Below are positions 9,579 to 18,556 of a DNA stretch of 64,000 bases, one piece after another. The notes below the pieces were generated by a model. It was not told the origin of the DNA and did no database searches. It was given only the letters and a program-made list of their open reading frames with translations. The DNA is taken from contig NZ_CP121651.1 of NCBI RefSeq assembly GCF_029714405.1, positions 62,001-126,000 of the forward strand. The letters are read 5' to 3'. This DNA is from Bradyrhizobium sp. CB82. Lineage in GTDB: Bacteria; Pseudomonadota; Alphaproteobacteria; Rhizobiales; Xanthobacteraceae. Position numbers and translations under genes: made by a program. The first letter of the stretch is position 1; each line of letters begins with the position of its first letter.

Positions 9579-9934
9579 GCGGCCTCCTCGTGGTACTCTG
9601 TGCTTTCGCGCAGCACGTCGAGCACCTCGTCGTGCGTCAGCAATCCCCGCTCAAAGCTAGATCGATGAACGGCCGCCGTTCCGCCACCAAGACATGCACG
9701 AGCTTGGCGACGCTGGCGTACCCCAGTTTCGGAACGAAAACTGTCGCCATGCCGGATGACCGGATGAGGTTCTGAAGCGAATGGTCGCGGTCGGCTGCCG
9801 GCGATGCACTTATCGGCAACAATCCTGGTCGACTTCGAAAGAAGCTCGATGGAATCGAAAAGGCGGGACGCAATCACTGGCTCAAAATGGTTGATTTCGA
9901 GCTGGCCCGGGGGCGACGCCAGCGACACTGCCAA
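9575..9934 (-). pseudogene. Aspartate ammonia-lyase/fumarase superfamily, C-terminal relic
   Basis: The minus strand encodes LEINHFEPVIASRLFDSIEL, the conserved GQLEhNxFEPVIAxxLF block of aspartase/fumarase C enzymes. It then continues in a second frame with NLIRSSGMATVFVPKLGYAS and returns to the first frame for ERGLLTHDEVLDVLRESTEY. Two compensating frameshifts (near 9790 and 9660) therefore break the gene. The catalytic N-terminal two thirds, including the GSSxMPxKxN loop, are missing. Coupled by an ATGA overlap to the soxB remnant. Confidence 0.7.
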
Positions 9935-9979
9935 CGACCGCGAACGCCACCCTGCTGCATCATCATGTCAGCCACACGT

Positions 9980-10126
9980 CTATACGAGAAGTGGTTTCGA
10001 GCTGACGCAGTTTGCGTCTAGAAGATCACGCTGCGGTCCTGGCTGCGCATTTTCCAGTTCCGCTATGATGCGGGCTCTTTCCGCGTTCAGATCGTCGTCA
10101 ATGCGGGATTGTGAGCGTCGTCCCAT
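9980..10126 (-). CDS. Small hypothetical protein MGRRSQSR (48 aa), leader-controlled
   Basis: Short charged protein starting MGRRSQSRIDDDLNAERARI, a pattern I associate with small Bradyrhizobium proteins of unknown role; the C-terminal 15 residues look atypical and may be truncated. A strong ribosome site GAAAGGAG sits 7 bases before the ATG. It lies immediately downstream of leader copy L1, whose second helix abuts this ribosome site, so translation is probably controlled by RNA structure. No neighbours on the same strand. Confidence 0.6.
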   Translation of the reverse strand: MGRRSQSRIDDDLNAERARIIAELENAQPGPQRDLLDANCVSSKPLLV

Positions 10127-10210
10127 GGCACTCTCCTTTCCCTGTTGAATTGGGCGGGAGCGCAACCGGCGTTCTTCCCACCGATCAAAGCACGGTGCTG
10201 GGCGGTGATA
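10127..10210 (-). promoter_or_regulatory. Structured 5' leader, copy L1
   Basis: Minus-strand leader of the 48-aa gene. Helix P1 pairs CACCG (10203-10207 complement) with CGGTG (10179-10183 complement). The conserved GCGCTCCCGCC of helix P2 is at about 10155-10165, facing a CAGGGAAAGGAG at the ribosome site. Here the P2 3' strand is partly diverged (GGGAAAGGAG instead of GGGAGC). Same element as copies L2-L10. Confidence 0.6.
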
Positions 10211-10497
10211 GAACAAATGTGCACCCCGAACCGGAGCGACGCCAGACCAAAAGTTAACCCGGCAAACCGTCTGTTGGGGGTCAATTGCGCTCGTGGCAGA
10301 TGGGTCCGCTTCGCCAACGACAGCCGACCCAAGCGTAGGAGCGTGCAACTTCGCCCTCGGGGCCATGTGTGGACATCAGGGAACTTCCCGGGGAAGCGGA
10401 CGTGAATCTGGCTTTGCCAAAGGGACATAGCGCCCCGACATTTGGTGTCACGGTTGCGCGCAGACGCATTCAATCTTAGCCGGAAAAGGATAGCGAG

Positions 10498-11409
10498 ATG
10501 ACGGAACGAATTTCGTTGGAGGGGAAGGTCGCGGTCGTGACCGGGGCAGGCCGCGGGCTGGGGCGGGCATACGTCGAACTCCTCGCCGAACGCGGGGCCC
10601 GGGTCGTGGTGAACGACCTGGGGACCGACGTATCGGGGTTCGGGAAGGACTCCACGATAGCGGAACAGGTCGCCGACCTCATTCGGTCGCGTGGAGGCGA
10701 GGCCATCGCGAATGACAGCGATGTCTCCAGTCCTGAAGGTGGCAGCGACTTGATCGCGACGACCATCAAGCATTTCGGGAGAGTAGACCTTCTCGTGAAC
10801 AACGCTGGTATCTGCGGAAGCCAGCTATTCGAGGACGCCACCCTTGATGATTTCGATCACTATTGGCGCGTGCACCTCGGCGGGCCGGTCAACACGGTGA
10901 AGGCTGCCTGGCCGTACATGGTCGCACAGCACTATGGGAAGATCATCCTCACGACTTCGGTCGCCGGGCTGCTCGGAATACGGGGCCAAGCCACCTATGC
11001 GGCGGCGAAGTGCGCAGTCGTCGGATTGATGCGCATTCTTGCAATTGAAGGTGCCGAGCATGGGATTCTCGTGAACACCATTTCGCCAGCCGGGTATACG
11101 AGGATGCACCCGGCGGCGGTTGCGGATCCCGCCTGGCTGAAGCAGAGCGAAGCCACCATGCCGGTTGAGGCTGTTGCGCCAGCGATCGTCTTGCTGGCAA
11201 GCGATGGTTGTTCAGAGACGAACCGCATCTACAACGTGGAAGCTGGAGCAATCCAACGTATCGCTATCGTCATGGGACCCGGCTTCAATGATCCACATCT
11301 GACACCCGAGAACATCGCCGAGAACTACGCAAAGGTCGAATCGATCGAGGGCTTCTTCGAGCCGGGTCCGTTCGAGCCCGGTCAGATACCCGCAACGGCG
11401 AAGTCTTGA
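10498..11409 (+). CDS. Short-chain dehydrogenase/reductase (SDR)
   Basis: 303 aa classical SDR. The NAD(P)-binding motif TGAGRGLGRAY is at residues 15-25, NNAG near residue 101, the catalytic serine in ILTTSVAGLLG and the YAAAK pair near residue 168. Residues 41-60 (NDLGTDVSG) resemble the 3-hydroxyacyl-CoA dehydrogenase/17-beta-HSD type 4 subgroup. A C-terminal extension of about 50 residues after the Rossmann fold is rich in proline and glutamate. ATG 10498 has GGAAAAGGATAGCG upstream. It stands alone between a small minus-strand gene and an IS1380 insertion. The substrate cannot be inferred. Confidence 0.85.
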   Translation: MTERISLEGKVAVVTGAGRGLGRAYVELLAERGARVVVNDLGTDVSGFGKDSTIAEQVADLIRSRGGEAIANDSDVSSPEGGSDLIATTIKHFGRVDLLVNNAGICGSQLFEDATLDDFDHYWRVHLGGPVNTVKAAWPYMVAQHYGKIILTTSVAGLLGIRGQATYAAAKCAVVGLMRILAIEGAEHGILVNTISPAGYTRMHPAAVADPAWLKQSEATMPVEAVAPAIVLLASDGCSETNRIYNVEAGAIQRIAIVMGPGFNDPHLTPENIAENYAKVESIEGFFEPGPFEPGQIPATAKS

Positions 11410-11742
11410 GGAACGAGGTTAGGTCATGGCAACGTTCGACTCTGGCAGACAGCGTTAATCTATGAACTTCTACGCAAGTCATCAGCGGGCCGCTCCAGCG
11501 GCGGAGCTACACTGGCCGCCCAAGCAGACCTGCTGAGGATCAGTTGAGGGTCAAGAAGAACTCAACGCGAGCAATCCGGTCAGCTATGCTCCGTTGAACG
11601 GACCTCAATGAGGCGTGTCGCCACTTCGGTGATGGGCACAGCAACGGACTCATGCAGTGCAAAATGGCGACGCGTCGGTCGCGCGCTCTGCGAGCCGCTT
11701 CCGGTGTGCCCCTACGACTGGAGCACCCGCGGGGCGGTCTAG
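11410..11742. other. No recognisable gene; left flank of IS1380
   Basis: About 330 bases of non-coding or decayed sequence between the SDR gene and the IS1380 element. It ends with the CTAG target duplication at 11739-11742. Confidence 0.5.
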
Positions 11743-13399
11743 CCCGCATTTTTCACAGCGTTGAGGCGCATCGGGGCGCGAATCAGCGAAAGTTCTTTTG
11801 CGAGAAGGACTTTGCGATGATTCAAGGAATGCCCCGATGCCAACAGAGTGTAGCGCAGAGCAGTTTGATTTTGGAAGGGTTGAAGGTCGGGCTGTGGAAG
11901 CGGCCTTTGATGCTGGCCTGGTGACGTCGGATGCCGGAGCGCTGCTGCTGGGCGCGACGGATCGGGCGATCGATCTGGTGGGTCGCTTTGCGGATTGCTT
12001 TCGCGATCATCGTCGTCAGCACCTGATCGAGCATGCGGTCGGCACGTTGATCGGGCAGCGGGTCTTCGGCATCGCGCTCGGCTATGAAGATCTCAACGAC
12101 CATGACGAATTGCGGCACGATCCGCTGATGGCGGTGCTTTCGGGCAAGCTTGCGGCCCGGCGCGGGGACTGCGCACCGGTGGCCGGCAAGTCGACGCTGA
12201 ACCGGCTGGAGCTGAGCCAAAGCGAACCTTCACGCTATCACAAGATCGCCCATGACACGGCGGCGATCGAGGCACTGCCGGTGACGCTGTTCCTGGAGGC
12301 GCACACGCGACCGCCGGCGCAGATCATCCTCGATCTCGATGCCACCGACGACCCGCTGCACGGGCATCAGGAGGGGCGCTTCTTCCACGGCTATTACGAC
12401 TGCTACTGCTATCTGCCGCTGTACGTGTTCTGCGGCCGGCATCTGTTGGCGGCCAAGCTGCGCCCCTCCGACATCGACGCGAGCGCGGGCAGCATCGCGG
12501 AGGTCGAGCGGCTTGTCCGGCAGATCCGCGCCCGCTGGCCGTTCGTGCGCATCGTGCTGCGGGCGGACTCGGGCTTTGCGCGCGAGGCGCTGATGGCGTG
12601 GTGCGAGCACAACCGCGTGGACTATCTGTTCGGGCTCGCCCGCAACACGCGCCTGGTCGCCACGATCGCAGACGAACTGGCAACGGCTCAAGCTGCGGCC
12701 GAGAAGACCGGCCGCCCGGCGCGCCGCTTCAAGGACTTCCAGTGGAGCACGCTCGACACCTGGAGCCGAAGGCGCCGCGTCGTCGCCAAGGCGGAGTGGA
12801 CGCAGGGCGAGGCCAATCCGCGCTTCGTCGTCACCTCGCTCAAGCGCAGCGAGGCGGGCGCGCGACAGCTCTATGAGGACATCTACTGCGCCCGCGGCGA
12901 GATGGAGAACCGCATCAAGGAGTGCCAGCTCGACCTTTACGCCGACCGCACTTCCGCAGCGACCATGCGCGCCAATCAGCTCAGGCTGTGGTTCGCCTCG
13001 ATGGCCTATGTGCTGATCTGTGCCCTGCGGCGCATCGGCCTGGCTGAAACCACCTTTGCGGATGCCACCTGCGGCACCATCCGCCTCAAGCTCCTCAAGA
13101 TCGGGGCCCTGGTGCGCATCAGCGTCCGCCGCATCAAGATTGCCATGGCCTCGGCCTGCCCAGCCGCCCAACAGTGGAGCATCGCCGCGCGCCGCCTGGC
13201 CGAAGCCGCCCGAGCCCGCGCCTCGCCGGCCTGACACGCGAAGCTGCGACGCGCTCAATCGGCGGCATCGTCACCAAGGCCCAACGGAGACACTCAAAAC
13301 CAAATCGCTATCAGCGCCTTCGGCGCCACGGTCCTTATCGTCTTCCGCCGATCCACCTCTCCTTCGTCAAAGAGCAATTGGCCATGTGAGAAATGCGGG
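11743..13399 (+). mobile_element. Complete IS1380-family insertion sequence
   Basis: 1657-bp element. The left end begins CCCGCATTTTTCACA at 11743 and the right end is TGTGAGAAATGCGGG up to 13399, a 15-bp inverted repeat with one mismatch. A 4-bp duplication CTAG flanks it at 11739-11742 and 13400-13403. It holds one intact transposase gene. Intact ends, matching target duplication and an uninterrupted gene point to a recent insertion. Confidence 0.92.
11837..13234 (+). CDS. IS1380-family transposase (465 aa)
   Basis: DDE transposase of the IS1380 family, starting MPTECSAEQFDFG and carrying SDAGALLLG, HDPLMAVLSG and LDLDATDDPLHGHQEG (first catalytic Asp region), VLRADSGFAREALM (second Asp), and YCARGEMENRIKE (catalytic Glu region) with NQLRLWFAS after it. 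Length and domain order match the family. The ATG at 11837 is preferred over the in-frame 11798 because family members start with a short PTEC/Q-rich lead. Contained in the IS1380 element with its own ends. Confidence 0.92.
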   Translation: MPTECSAEQFDFGRVEGRAVEAAFDAGLVTSDAGALLLGATDRAIDLVGRFADCFRDHRRQHLIEHAVGTLIGQRVFGIALGYEDLNDHDELRHDPLMAVLSGKLAARRGDCAPVAGKSTLNRLELSQSEPSRYHKIAHDTAAIEALPVTLFLEAHTRPPAQIILDLDATDDPLHGHQEGRFFHGYYDCYCYLPLYVFCGRHLLAAKLRPSDIDASAGSIAEVERLVRQIRARWPFVRIVLRADSGFAREALMAWCEHNRVDYLFGLARNTRLVATIADELATAQAAAEKTGRPARRFKDFQWSTLDTWSRRRRVVAKAEWTQGEANPRFVVTSLKRSEAGARQLYEDIYCARGEMENRIKECQLDLYADRTSAATMRANQLRLWFASMAYVLICALRRIGLAETTFADATCGTIRLKLLKIGALVRISVRRIKIAMASACPAAQQWSIAARRLAEAARARASPA

Positions 13400-13698
13400 C
13401 TAGATGTCGCATTCGGGGCCAACGCACAAAGTCGCTGCGCTCCAGCCCGCTGCGCGGGGGCAAGAGCCGATAAGGCGGTAGTCAGTCGAGGGGATCCCAA
13501 TAGCCGTTGGAGAGCTCCGTCCTGAGAATCGAGGTGCCGTCAACCTCACCCAGGATGGAGCTCCCCATGAGCGACACCAACACCGTCAAATGACCAGCGT
13601 CAACCCGACCTTCATCATGCCTCACGCTTTGGGTTTCCGGGTGTCAGCGACTGCTCTGCGCGAGAAACGTGCTACGTGTGTGCGAGCGAATTGTCCAC

Positions 13699-14592
13699 TC
13701 ACGCTGATCTTGTTTCACCGAGCGAGCGTGCCGCCGACGCGTGAGGCACTAGGAATGCGGATAAGTCTTTGACTACGTCAGCGAGCGTGCCGGGCCGAAA
13801 CGCGACGTCGACACTGAATGAATTCCACTGCTGAACTTTCGTTGGGTCTTCCGCAAAGGCAGTTGTCAGCGCATCCGGTATCTCTGAGGGAATTTCGGTC
13901 TTGCGTCGAGCGAATGTCGCGGCAATAGCTCGTGGGAGTTTACCGTCTTTGAATTCGAAGTTGCGCGATAAGACCCAGACATCGTACAGGTCTTTCATGC
14001 GGCTATTGGCGCGGCCCAACATGACCATCGCCTGAAATTTCTCGGCGATAACTGTCTCGCGGGCGTAGGCCCGAAGATGTGGTGCCGGAAAATCCAAAAG
14101 AACCGGCAGGTCCATTTCCTGAAGACCCGGTTCAACGGAATCGCCAAAGGCGATGTCAATCACGACCCGAATTTTGGCGTTGTCGATCATCGCGTTGGCT
14201 GTAATGCGCAGGCCGCCGTATTCGGTTTCTTCACGGATACGGTCGACCTTTACGCTGTCGGGATCAATAACGACGCCATCGTTAAAGTGGACGGCGGAGA
14301 CCTCCTGGAAGATGCGCACCATTTCCTCTTGATCGTCATTGCCGATGGCCAGAAAGTCCAAATCTCTTGTCGGGCGTAGCGGATCTTCGAACCACTTCGT
14401 AAGCAGTATCGCTCCTTTCAGAATGAAACGGTCGTGATGCTTTGTTTGACTCAGGCGATAAAGGAGTCGCTCGAGAACGTAGTTGTTGAGCAGCAAATCG
14501 AACGGCTGACGGCGCTGTTTCGAGAGGTTGAGCAACCGCGCCCGAACCGACGCGCCCATGTTCTTGATCGGAGGTTTCGGCTTCTTAGGCAT
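13699..14592 (-). CDS. AbiEii/AbiGii-type nucleotidyltransferase toxin
   Basis: 297 aa, the usual length for AbiEii toxins (PF08843). Visible family motifs: DRFILKGAILLTKWF (fold start), RPTRDLDFL (the RxTxDxD nucleotidyltransferase motif) and VIAEKFQAMV with RMKDLYDVW in the C-terminal half. These are type IV toxin-antitoxin and abortive phage defence toxins that modify tRNA or nucleotide targets. It overlaps the antitoxin gene by 8 bases (14585-14592), so the pair is translationally coupled. The final 20 residues differ from the usual ending but no frameshift is evident. Confidence 0.85.
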   Translation of the reverse strand: MPKKPKPPIKNMGASVRARLLNLSKQRRQPFDLLLNNYVLERLLYRLSQTKHHDRFILKGAILLTKWFEDPLRPTRDLDFLAIGNDDQEEMVRIFQEVSAVHFNDGVVIDPDSVKVDRIREETEYGGLRITANAMIDNAKIRVVIDIAFGDSVEPGLQEMDLPVLLDFPAPHLRAYARETVIAEKFQAMVMLGRANSRMKDLYDVWVLSRNFEFKDGKLPRAIAATFARRKTEIPSEIPDALTTAFAEDPTKVQQWNSFSVDVAFRPGTLADVVKDLSAFLVPHASAARSLGETRSA

Positions 14593-15229
14593 TGGTGGTC
14601 ATAGCCTCAAGATACGGCTGAACGACCTTCCAGATACCTGCTTCATTTGCGTACCGGGCGATCTCGGCAGGGGTTGCCTTGCGCTGCCGCAGTGCTTCTC
14701 TGAGACCCTCGAGCGCGAGATTGAGGCCGGGACTCTTTTGATAGCGCTTTCCAGCGCTCCGCCGATAGCGAAACAGATCAACTACTGTTTTGGCGGGATT
14801 GTAGATGCGTACCTGCACACCTTCGATCTTTTGCTGTGTAATGCCAGAGGTTAGAACCTTCTCCCCGAAACGCACAAATTGGAGGGGAGGGGCTTCGATT
14901 CGAGGCCGCCGATCCTTTGCTCCTATGGCCATCCAAACGCGCGATGGAATCGTATCGGTTAGTCCGTGAAACGCCAGCGCAGAGGTGAGGCAGATAACAC
15001 CTCTCGGGACGAGCTTGGCGGCTTCAGCCAGCGCATGATGGGTATCGAACGAGGCATCTGGAAGCTGGTACAGTCCCCTGCTGAGTTGAAGGATAAGCCC
15101 CTTCTCTTTCATTCGCGACACGGTTGCTGCCGTAATGCCCGCCTCCCTAAATTCAGAAAGGCGAAGCATGCCCCGCTTCTTCAGTAGGGTTATGGCGCGA
15201 TCTTGCTGGGTCTCAGAGGCTGACAGCAT
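14585..15229 (-). CDS. AbiEi-type antitoxin / transcriptional autoregulator
   Basis: 214 aa. The N-terminal winged helix (ITLLKKRGMLRLSEFREAG, TVSRMKEKGLILQLSRGLY) and the C-terminal AbiEi_1 domain (LVPRGVICLTSALAFHGLT, IRIYNPAKTVVDLFRYR) identify the antitoxin of AbiE systems. The open frame extends to 15385, but ATG 15229 (MLSASETQQDR) starts just at the DNA-binding domain and places the dyad operator at 15239-15289 immediately upstream. AbiEi proteins bind inverted repeats in their own promoter, which fits. Coupled to the toxin gene by an 8-base overlap. Confidence 0.85.
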   Translation of the reverse strand: MLSASETQQDRAITLLKKRGMLRLSEFREAGITAATVSRMKEKGLILQLSRGLYQLPDASFDTHHALAEAAKLVPRGVICLTSALAFHGLTDTIPSRVWMAIGAKDRRPRIEAPPLQFVRFGEKVLTSGITQQKIEGVQVRIYNPAKTVVDLFRYRRSAGKRYQKSPGLNLALEGLREALRQRKATPAEIARYANEAGIWKVVQPYLEAMTTNA

Positions 15230-15238
15230 GGTAGCAAT

Positions 15239-15289
15239 ATGATACAAAATGTCGGATTTGTCCACATTTTGCCCGACAATTGGTATCAT
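15239..15289. promoter_or_regulatory. Dyad operator upstream of abiE pair
   Basis: Symmetric inverted repeat centred on 15264: ATGATAC (15239-15245) with GTATCAT (15283-15289), and TGTCGG (15250-15255) with CCGACA (15273-15278). All 13 positions of the two arm pairs match at equal distance from the centre. It begins 10 bases upstream of the antitoxin ATG, where a self-repressing AbiEi would bind, and may include the core promoter. Confidence 0.75.
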
Positions 15290-15371
15290 GGCAGGGTAAT
15301 ACCGCTCCTCCACCGCCACCATACAAGGACAAACAGCGGTTCGTCGTGTCGGTGGTTGCTGGGCACCAAAA

Positions 15372-17078
15372 CTACGCTTTTCCACGCTGGGGGGTGGATA
15401 GACGAGCAGCGGACCGTGAAGAAACCAGTGTCGTCGGGGGTCGAGATGCTCCCCCCGCTACCAACGATCCCCCCGACATAGCCATGTTCGGAAACAGGGC
15501 CGGATTGTCGCAGAGCGCAGCGAGTCGGCCCCGGATGTCAATCCGGACGCTCCGATCATCCTCGGCATTGGCTTTGGTTCCGGCACCGCCCGGGCGGCTT
15601 GGGCTGGCATGCACGATGATCGCCGTCACTAATTCGCGAATTGTCGCAAACTCGGTGGGGGTGCCGCGCTTCAACTCGTCGGCCAGTTCCCCAACGGCGC
15701 GCTTGTAGCGGTCGATCGCCTTGGGGTGCAGGGCGATGATATTGTCGCTTTCTTTGGCGCTTTCGAGCCCAGCCATGATCTTGGCCTTTTCGGTCTCAAG
15801 CTCCTGCATCCGGGCGACGAACTGTTGCGGCGGCATGCCCGCGATTACGATGGAGTCAACGATCCGTTTCATCTCGCGCCCGATCTCACCGAACCGCCGC
15901 TCCAGCCGGGTGCGCTCGCTGCTCGCTTCTTTCTTGAGCCGCTTGCGCTCGGAATTGTAGCTATCAACAAATGAGGCGATTACGTCAGGATGCGCGAGGT
16001 GCTGGCGCAAGCCCTTGATCGCAAGCGCCTCGATGCTGTCGAGATAGACGCGGCGACCATTGCTGCATGATCCGCTTTCGCGATACGTCGAGCACTGCAA
16101 CCGAAGTCCTTTGGCATCGCTGCCGACCGAACACATGCCGCCGCCGCACGAGCCGCATTTGATCAATCCGGAAAACACTCGCTTCGGCGCGCGCCCCTGT
16201 TGTGCCGTTGCCGGAGTCGCGTCGCGGCGGCGCTCGCCCTTGATGACTTGCGCTGCATTGAACGTGGTGTCGTCGATGATGCGCAAGTGCGGCACCTCAA
16301 CGGTCTTGTATTGCTCTTTCGCATTAGGACGCGACAGGCGCTTGCCGGTCGTTGGGTCTTTCAGCATCCGGACCTTGTTCCAGACGATGCGACCAGCATA
16401 GAGATCGTTCAAGATCATGCCGCCGCCGCGCGCGACGTGGCCATTGATCGTCGAGCCGTTCCAAAGCCTGCCACGAGGTGGACGCACGCTGCGCTCGTTG
16501 AGATCATGCGCGATCTGCCGCGGGGTCTTCCCGGAGATGTAGTCGGCAAAAATCTGGCGAACGATCTCGGCCTCTTCTTCGATGATCTCCAATACGCCGG
16601 GCTTATCTTTGACGGCGCGATACCCATACGCGCGTCCGCCAGCGTGCCGGCCGTCGCGCAAGACACCTTCAAGACCGCGCCGGGTATGCACTCGCAGGTT
16701 CTCGATGAACTGCTCGCTCATGAGCGCGCGCAAGGCGCCGTCGATCGTGCCAACCTTGCCAGTGACGGTGTGCAGAGTGATCCCGAGATAGTCGAGACGC
16801 TTGCGAGCGTTATGATAGTCGGCCTGATCGCGGAAGATGCGATCCATGTCCTCGGCGACGATAACGTCAAACGATCTCGATTCAGCCGCCTCCATCAAAC
16901 CTCGAAGGCCGGCGCGGTTGACCACTGCTGAGCCGGAAATCGCGCGGTCCTCGAACGTCGAGATCACGGCCATGCCCTCGCGCGCACAAAGCTCGCGGCA
17001 GATGGCAATCTGATCGTCGATAGAACGATCCTTCTGACGGTCGGATGAAAATCGGGCGTAGATGACAGCGCGGATCAT
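15372..17078 (-). CDS. Large serine recombinase / integrase (568 aa)
   Basis: Residues 1-150 form the resolvase catalytic domain: AVIYARFSSDRQ contains the nucleophile serine and DRSIDDQ the conserved arginine region. Residues about 160-290 form the Recombinase domain (GGRAYGYRAV, LYAGRIVWNKVR). Residues about 300-345 form a zinc ribbon with CGSCGG and paired cysteines. A coiled-coil follows (SERKRLKKEASSERTRLERR). Length and architecture match phage and ICE integrases that act in one direction without high-energy cofactors. ATG at 17078. The 3' end lies about 140 bases upstream of the antitoxin start, inside the stretch preceding its promoter. It probably moved the block 13.7-23.9 kb; no att sites could be assigned. 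Confidence 0.9.
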   Translation of the reverse strand: MIRAVIYARFSSDRQKDRSIDDQIAICRELCAREGMAVISTFEDRAISGSAVVNRAGLRGLMEAAESRSFDVIVAEDMDRIFRDQADYHNARKRLDYLGITLHTVTGKVGTIDGALRALMSEQFIENLRVHTRRGLEGVLRDGRHAGGRAYGYRAVKDKPGVLEIIEEEAEIVRQIFADYISGKTPRQIAHDLNERSVRPPRGRLWNGSTINGHVARGGGMILNDLYAGRIVWNKVRMLKDPTTGKRLSRPNAKEQYKTVEVPHLRIIDDTTFNAAQVIKGERRRDATPATAQQGRAPKRVFSGLIKCGSCGGGMCSVGSDAKGLRLQCSTYRESGSCSNGRRVYLDSIEALAIKGLRQHLAHPDVIASFVDSYNSERKRLKKEASSERTRLERRFGEIGREMKRIVDSIVIAGMPPQQFVARMQELETEKAKIMAGLESAKESDNIIALHPKAIDRYKRAVGELADELKRGTPTEFATIRELVTAIIVHASPSRPGGAGTKANAEDDRSVRIDIRGRLAALCDNPALFPNMAMSGGSLVAGGASRPPTTLVSSRSAARLSTPQRGKA

Positions 17079-17433
17079 GTGTCTTCGCTCATCGCAGGTT
17101 GGGATGCTTGGCGGGCCGTGATCTCGGCCTCATGATCCTCGCGCGCGAGCCTTTTTGCAAGCTCGCGCACGTACCGAAGGAGGGCCGGTTCGGGCTGATC
17201 CGGAGGTATTATAGGAGTCGTGCGCGACATTTGCGGGTTTTCGGTGGAATGGGCGCTGGTCAGAACGTAAGCGACCGCGCTGCTTGAAACTGGCGCACGA
17301 CTGAGATGGAGTACACGTTAACTTGCGGACGATCTCACGCCGCAGCATAACGTATAGTCGACGGCGTGAAGCTCCGGCCGAAATCAGCCGCGGCTTGACG
17401 CCGAGGTGTTCCACCGTGGGGCTAGTCGAGACA
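17079..17433. other. Divergent intergenic region beside the integrase
   Basis: 355 bases between the integrase start and the next plus-strand gene. It should contain divergent promoters and is a plausible place for the element attachment site, but I see no convincing core repeat. Confidence 0.4.
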
Positions 17434-18147
17434 ATGGCCCGAAGAAAATCACCGCCGCCGATATCGGCGCCACGAGACCAGCCGCCAGCGCCGCTACCGG
17501 CGCCACCGGCCCCTCCGGCGTGGTTCACGGCGGCTACGCCGCACGCACGATCGATTGCGCCCAGGCACCTGCCAGCGATCTTACGGCACTTCGGCGAGCG
17601 TGAGCCTGAAGAGCTGCGCGAACTTTCCGACAAAATTTATAAGATAGTGATCTTGCACTGGATCACTCGCGACACGCCGCCGCCACCGCCTGCCAGCCGC
17701 AAGGAGCTTAGGGCACTTGAGCCTGTCGCGAAGAACTTCGATGCAAAATGGCGGAGGGCCGGACGGTTACACGACTTGATCCGCGCGGCGCAGACTTATG
17801 TTCAGGTAGAGGCGGGGACGTTTCCAGAAGAATTGCAAGAGTTGCCCGATTTCAACGCCCTGTCATCGTGGATCATTCCAAGCATATCAGCATTGGTGAG
17901 CCACCCGGAATTGACGCACCCGAACAAGAAGAGCATCGAACGGTCAGAGCTGTGGGACCCCCTGATGCGTTTGATGATGGAATATGGTGTCGGCTTTCAT
18001 CAGCACGGGCATTTGATTGTAACTATCCGCGAGTTGCACGCCTTCGCCGGAATTGAACCGCCGAAGGATGGGAGCGTTCGGGCAGCGGAGCTTGCTTTCA
18101 AGAAGCAATTGGCAATGCAGCGGCGGCCTTCGCGCACGCGGCGTTAA
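17434..18147 (+). CDS. Hypothetical protein (237 aa), proline-rich N-terminus
   Basis: Begins MARRKSPPPISAPRDQPPAP, with a proline/alanine-rich stretch over residues 6-35 and a second PPPPP run near residue 90, then a globular helical region (ELRELSDKIYKIVILHW, FHQHGHLIVTIRELHAFAG). I do not recognise the family. The open frame reaches back to 17323 but ATG 17434 opens the compositional domain. First gene of the rightward set of the integrative element; it may be a replication or regulatory accessory. Confidence 0.55.
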   Translation: MARRKSPPPISAPRDQPPAPLPAPPAPPAWFTAATPHARSIAPRHLPAILRHFGEREPEELRELSDKIYKIVILHWITRDTPPPPPASRKELRALEPVAKNFDAKWRRAGRLHDLIRAAQTYVQVEAGTFPEELQELPDFNALSSWIIPSISALVSHPELTHPNKKSIERSELWDPLMRLMMEYGVGFHQHGHLIVTIRELHAFAGIEPPKDGSVRAAELAFKKQLAMQRRPSRTRR

Positions 18148-18286
18148 GCCTCGGAAGACATTCGGCCGCACCTTAGCGCGCAACAGGCGTTACGCTGACC
18201 ACGAAGATCGTCCGCAACTTAACCTTCCAAAGCACACGTAGCTGCGAGACCTTTCGTTATTGATCTTGACGGAGGGAAACGTCGCG

Positions 18287-18478
18287 ATGACGAGCCACAC
18301 GGAAAAGTCCGACAAGCCTGTCCGGCTTGGTTGTCGGATTTCGGCATGGTCGCGCCTGACCGGCACGGGCCGCGTCACGACGTGGGGCAATATCAAGCGC
18401 GGCAAGCTCAAGACGGTCGATTATTGCGGGATCACGCTGATCTACGACTGCGAGCGCGCTCGTCTCTTTCAAACTTAG
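18287..18478 (+). CDS. Small hypothetical protein (63 aa)
   Basis: MTSHTEKSDKPVRLGCRISA onward, ending ITLIYDCERARLFQT. A strong ribosome site GGAGGGAAAC lies 7-8 bases upstream of the ATG, which decides the start over the in-frame upstream 18260. Followed 8 bases after its stop by a terminator hairpin, so it is the last gene of its transcript. Family unknown. Confidence 0.6.
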   Translation: MTSHTEKSDKPVRLGCRISAWSRLTGTGRVTTWGNIKRGKLKTVDYCGITLIYDCERARLFQT

Positions 18479-18488
18479 CCATATCAAA

Positions 18489-18520
18489 GCCGCTCCGGCG
18501 ACCGGCCGGGGCGGTTTTTC
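18489..18520 (+). terminator. Rho-independent terminator
   Basis: GC-rich hairpin (CCGCTCCGG pairing with CCGGGGCGG around a short loop) followed by TTTTTC at 18514-18519, immediately after the 63-aa gene. Confidence 0.75.
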
Positions 18521-18556
18521 ATGCAAGCAGTCACCAGAGCGGCATAGGAGGCCGTC

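Noticed and set aside
12230..13258. 342-aa minus-strand frame
   Set aside because: Antisense shadow of the IS1380 transposase.
16200..16931. 243-aa plus-strand frame
   Set aside because: Antisense of the serine recombinase; no domain.
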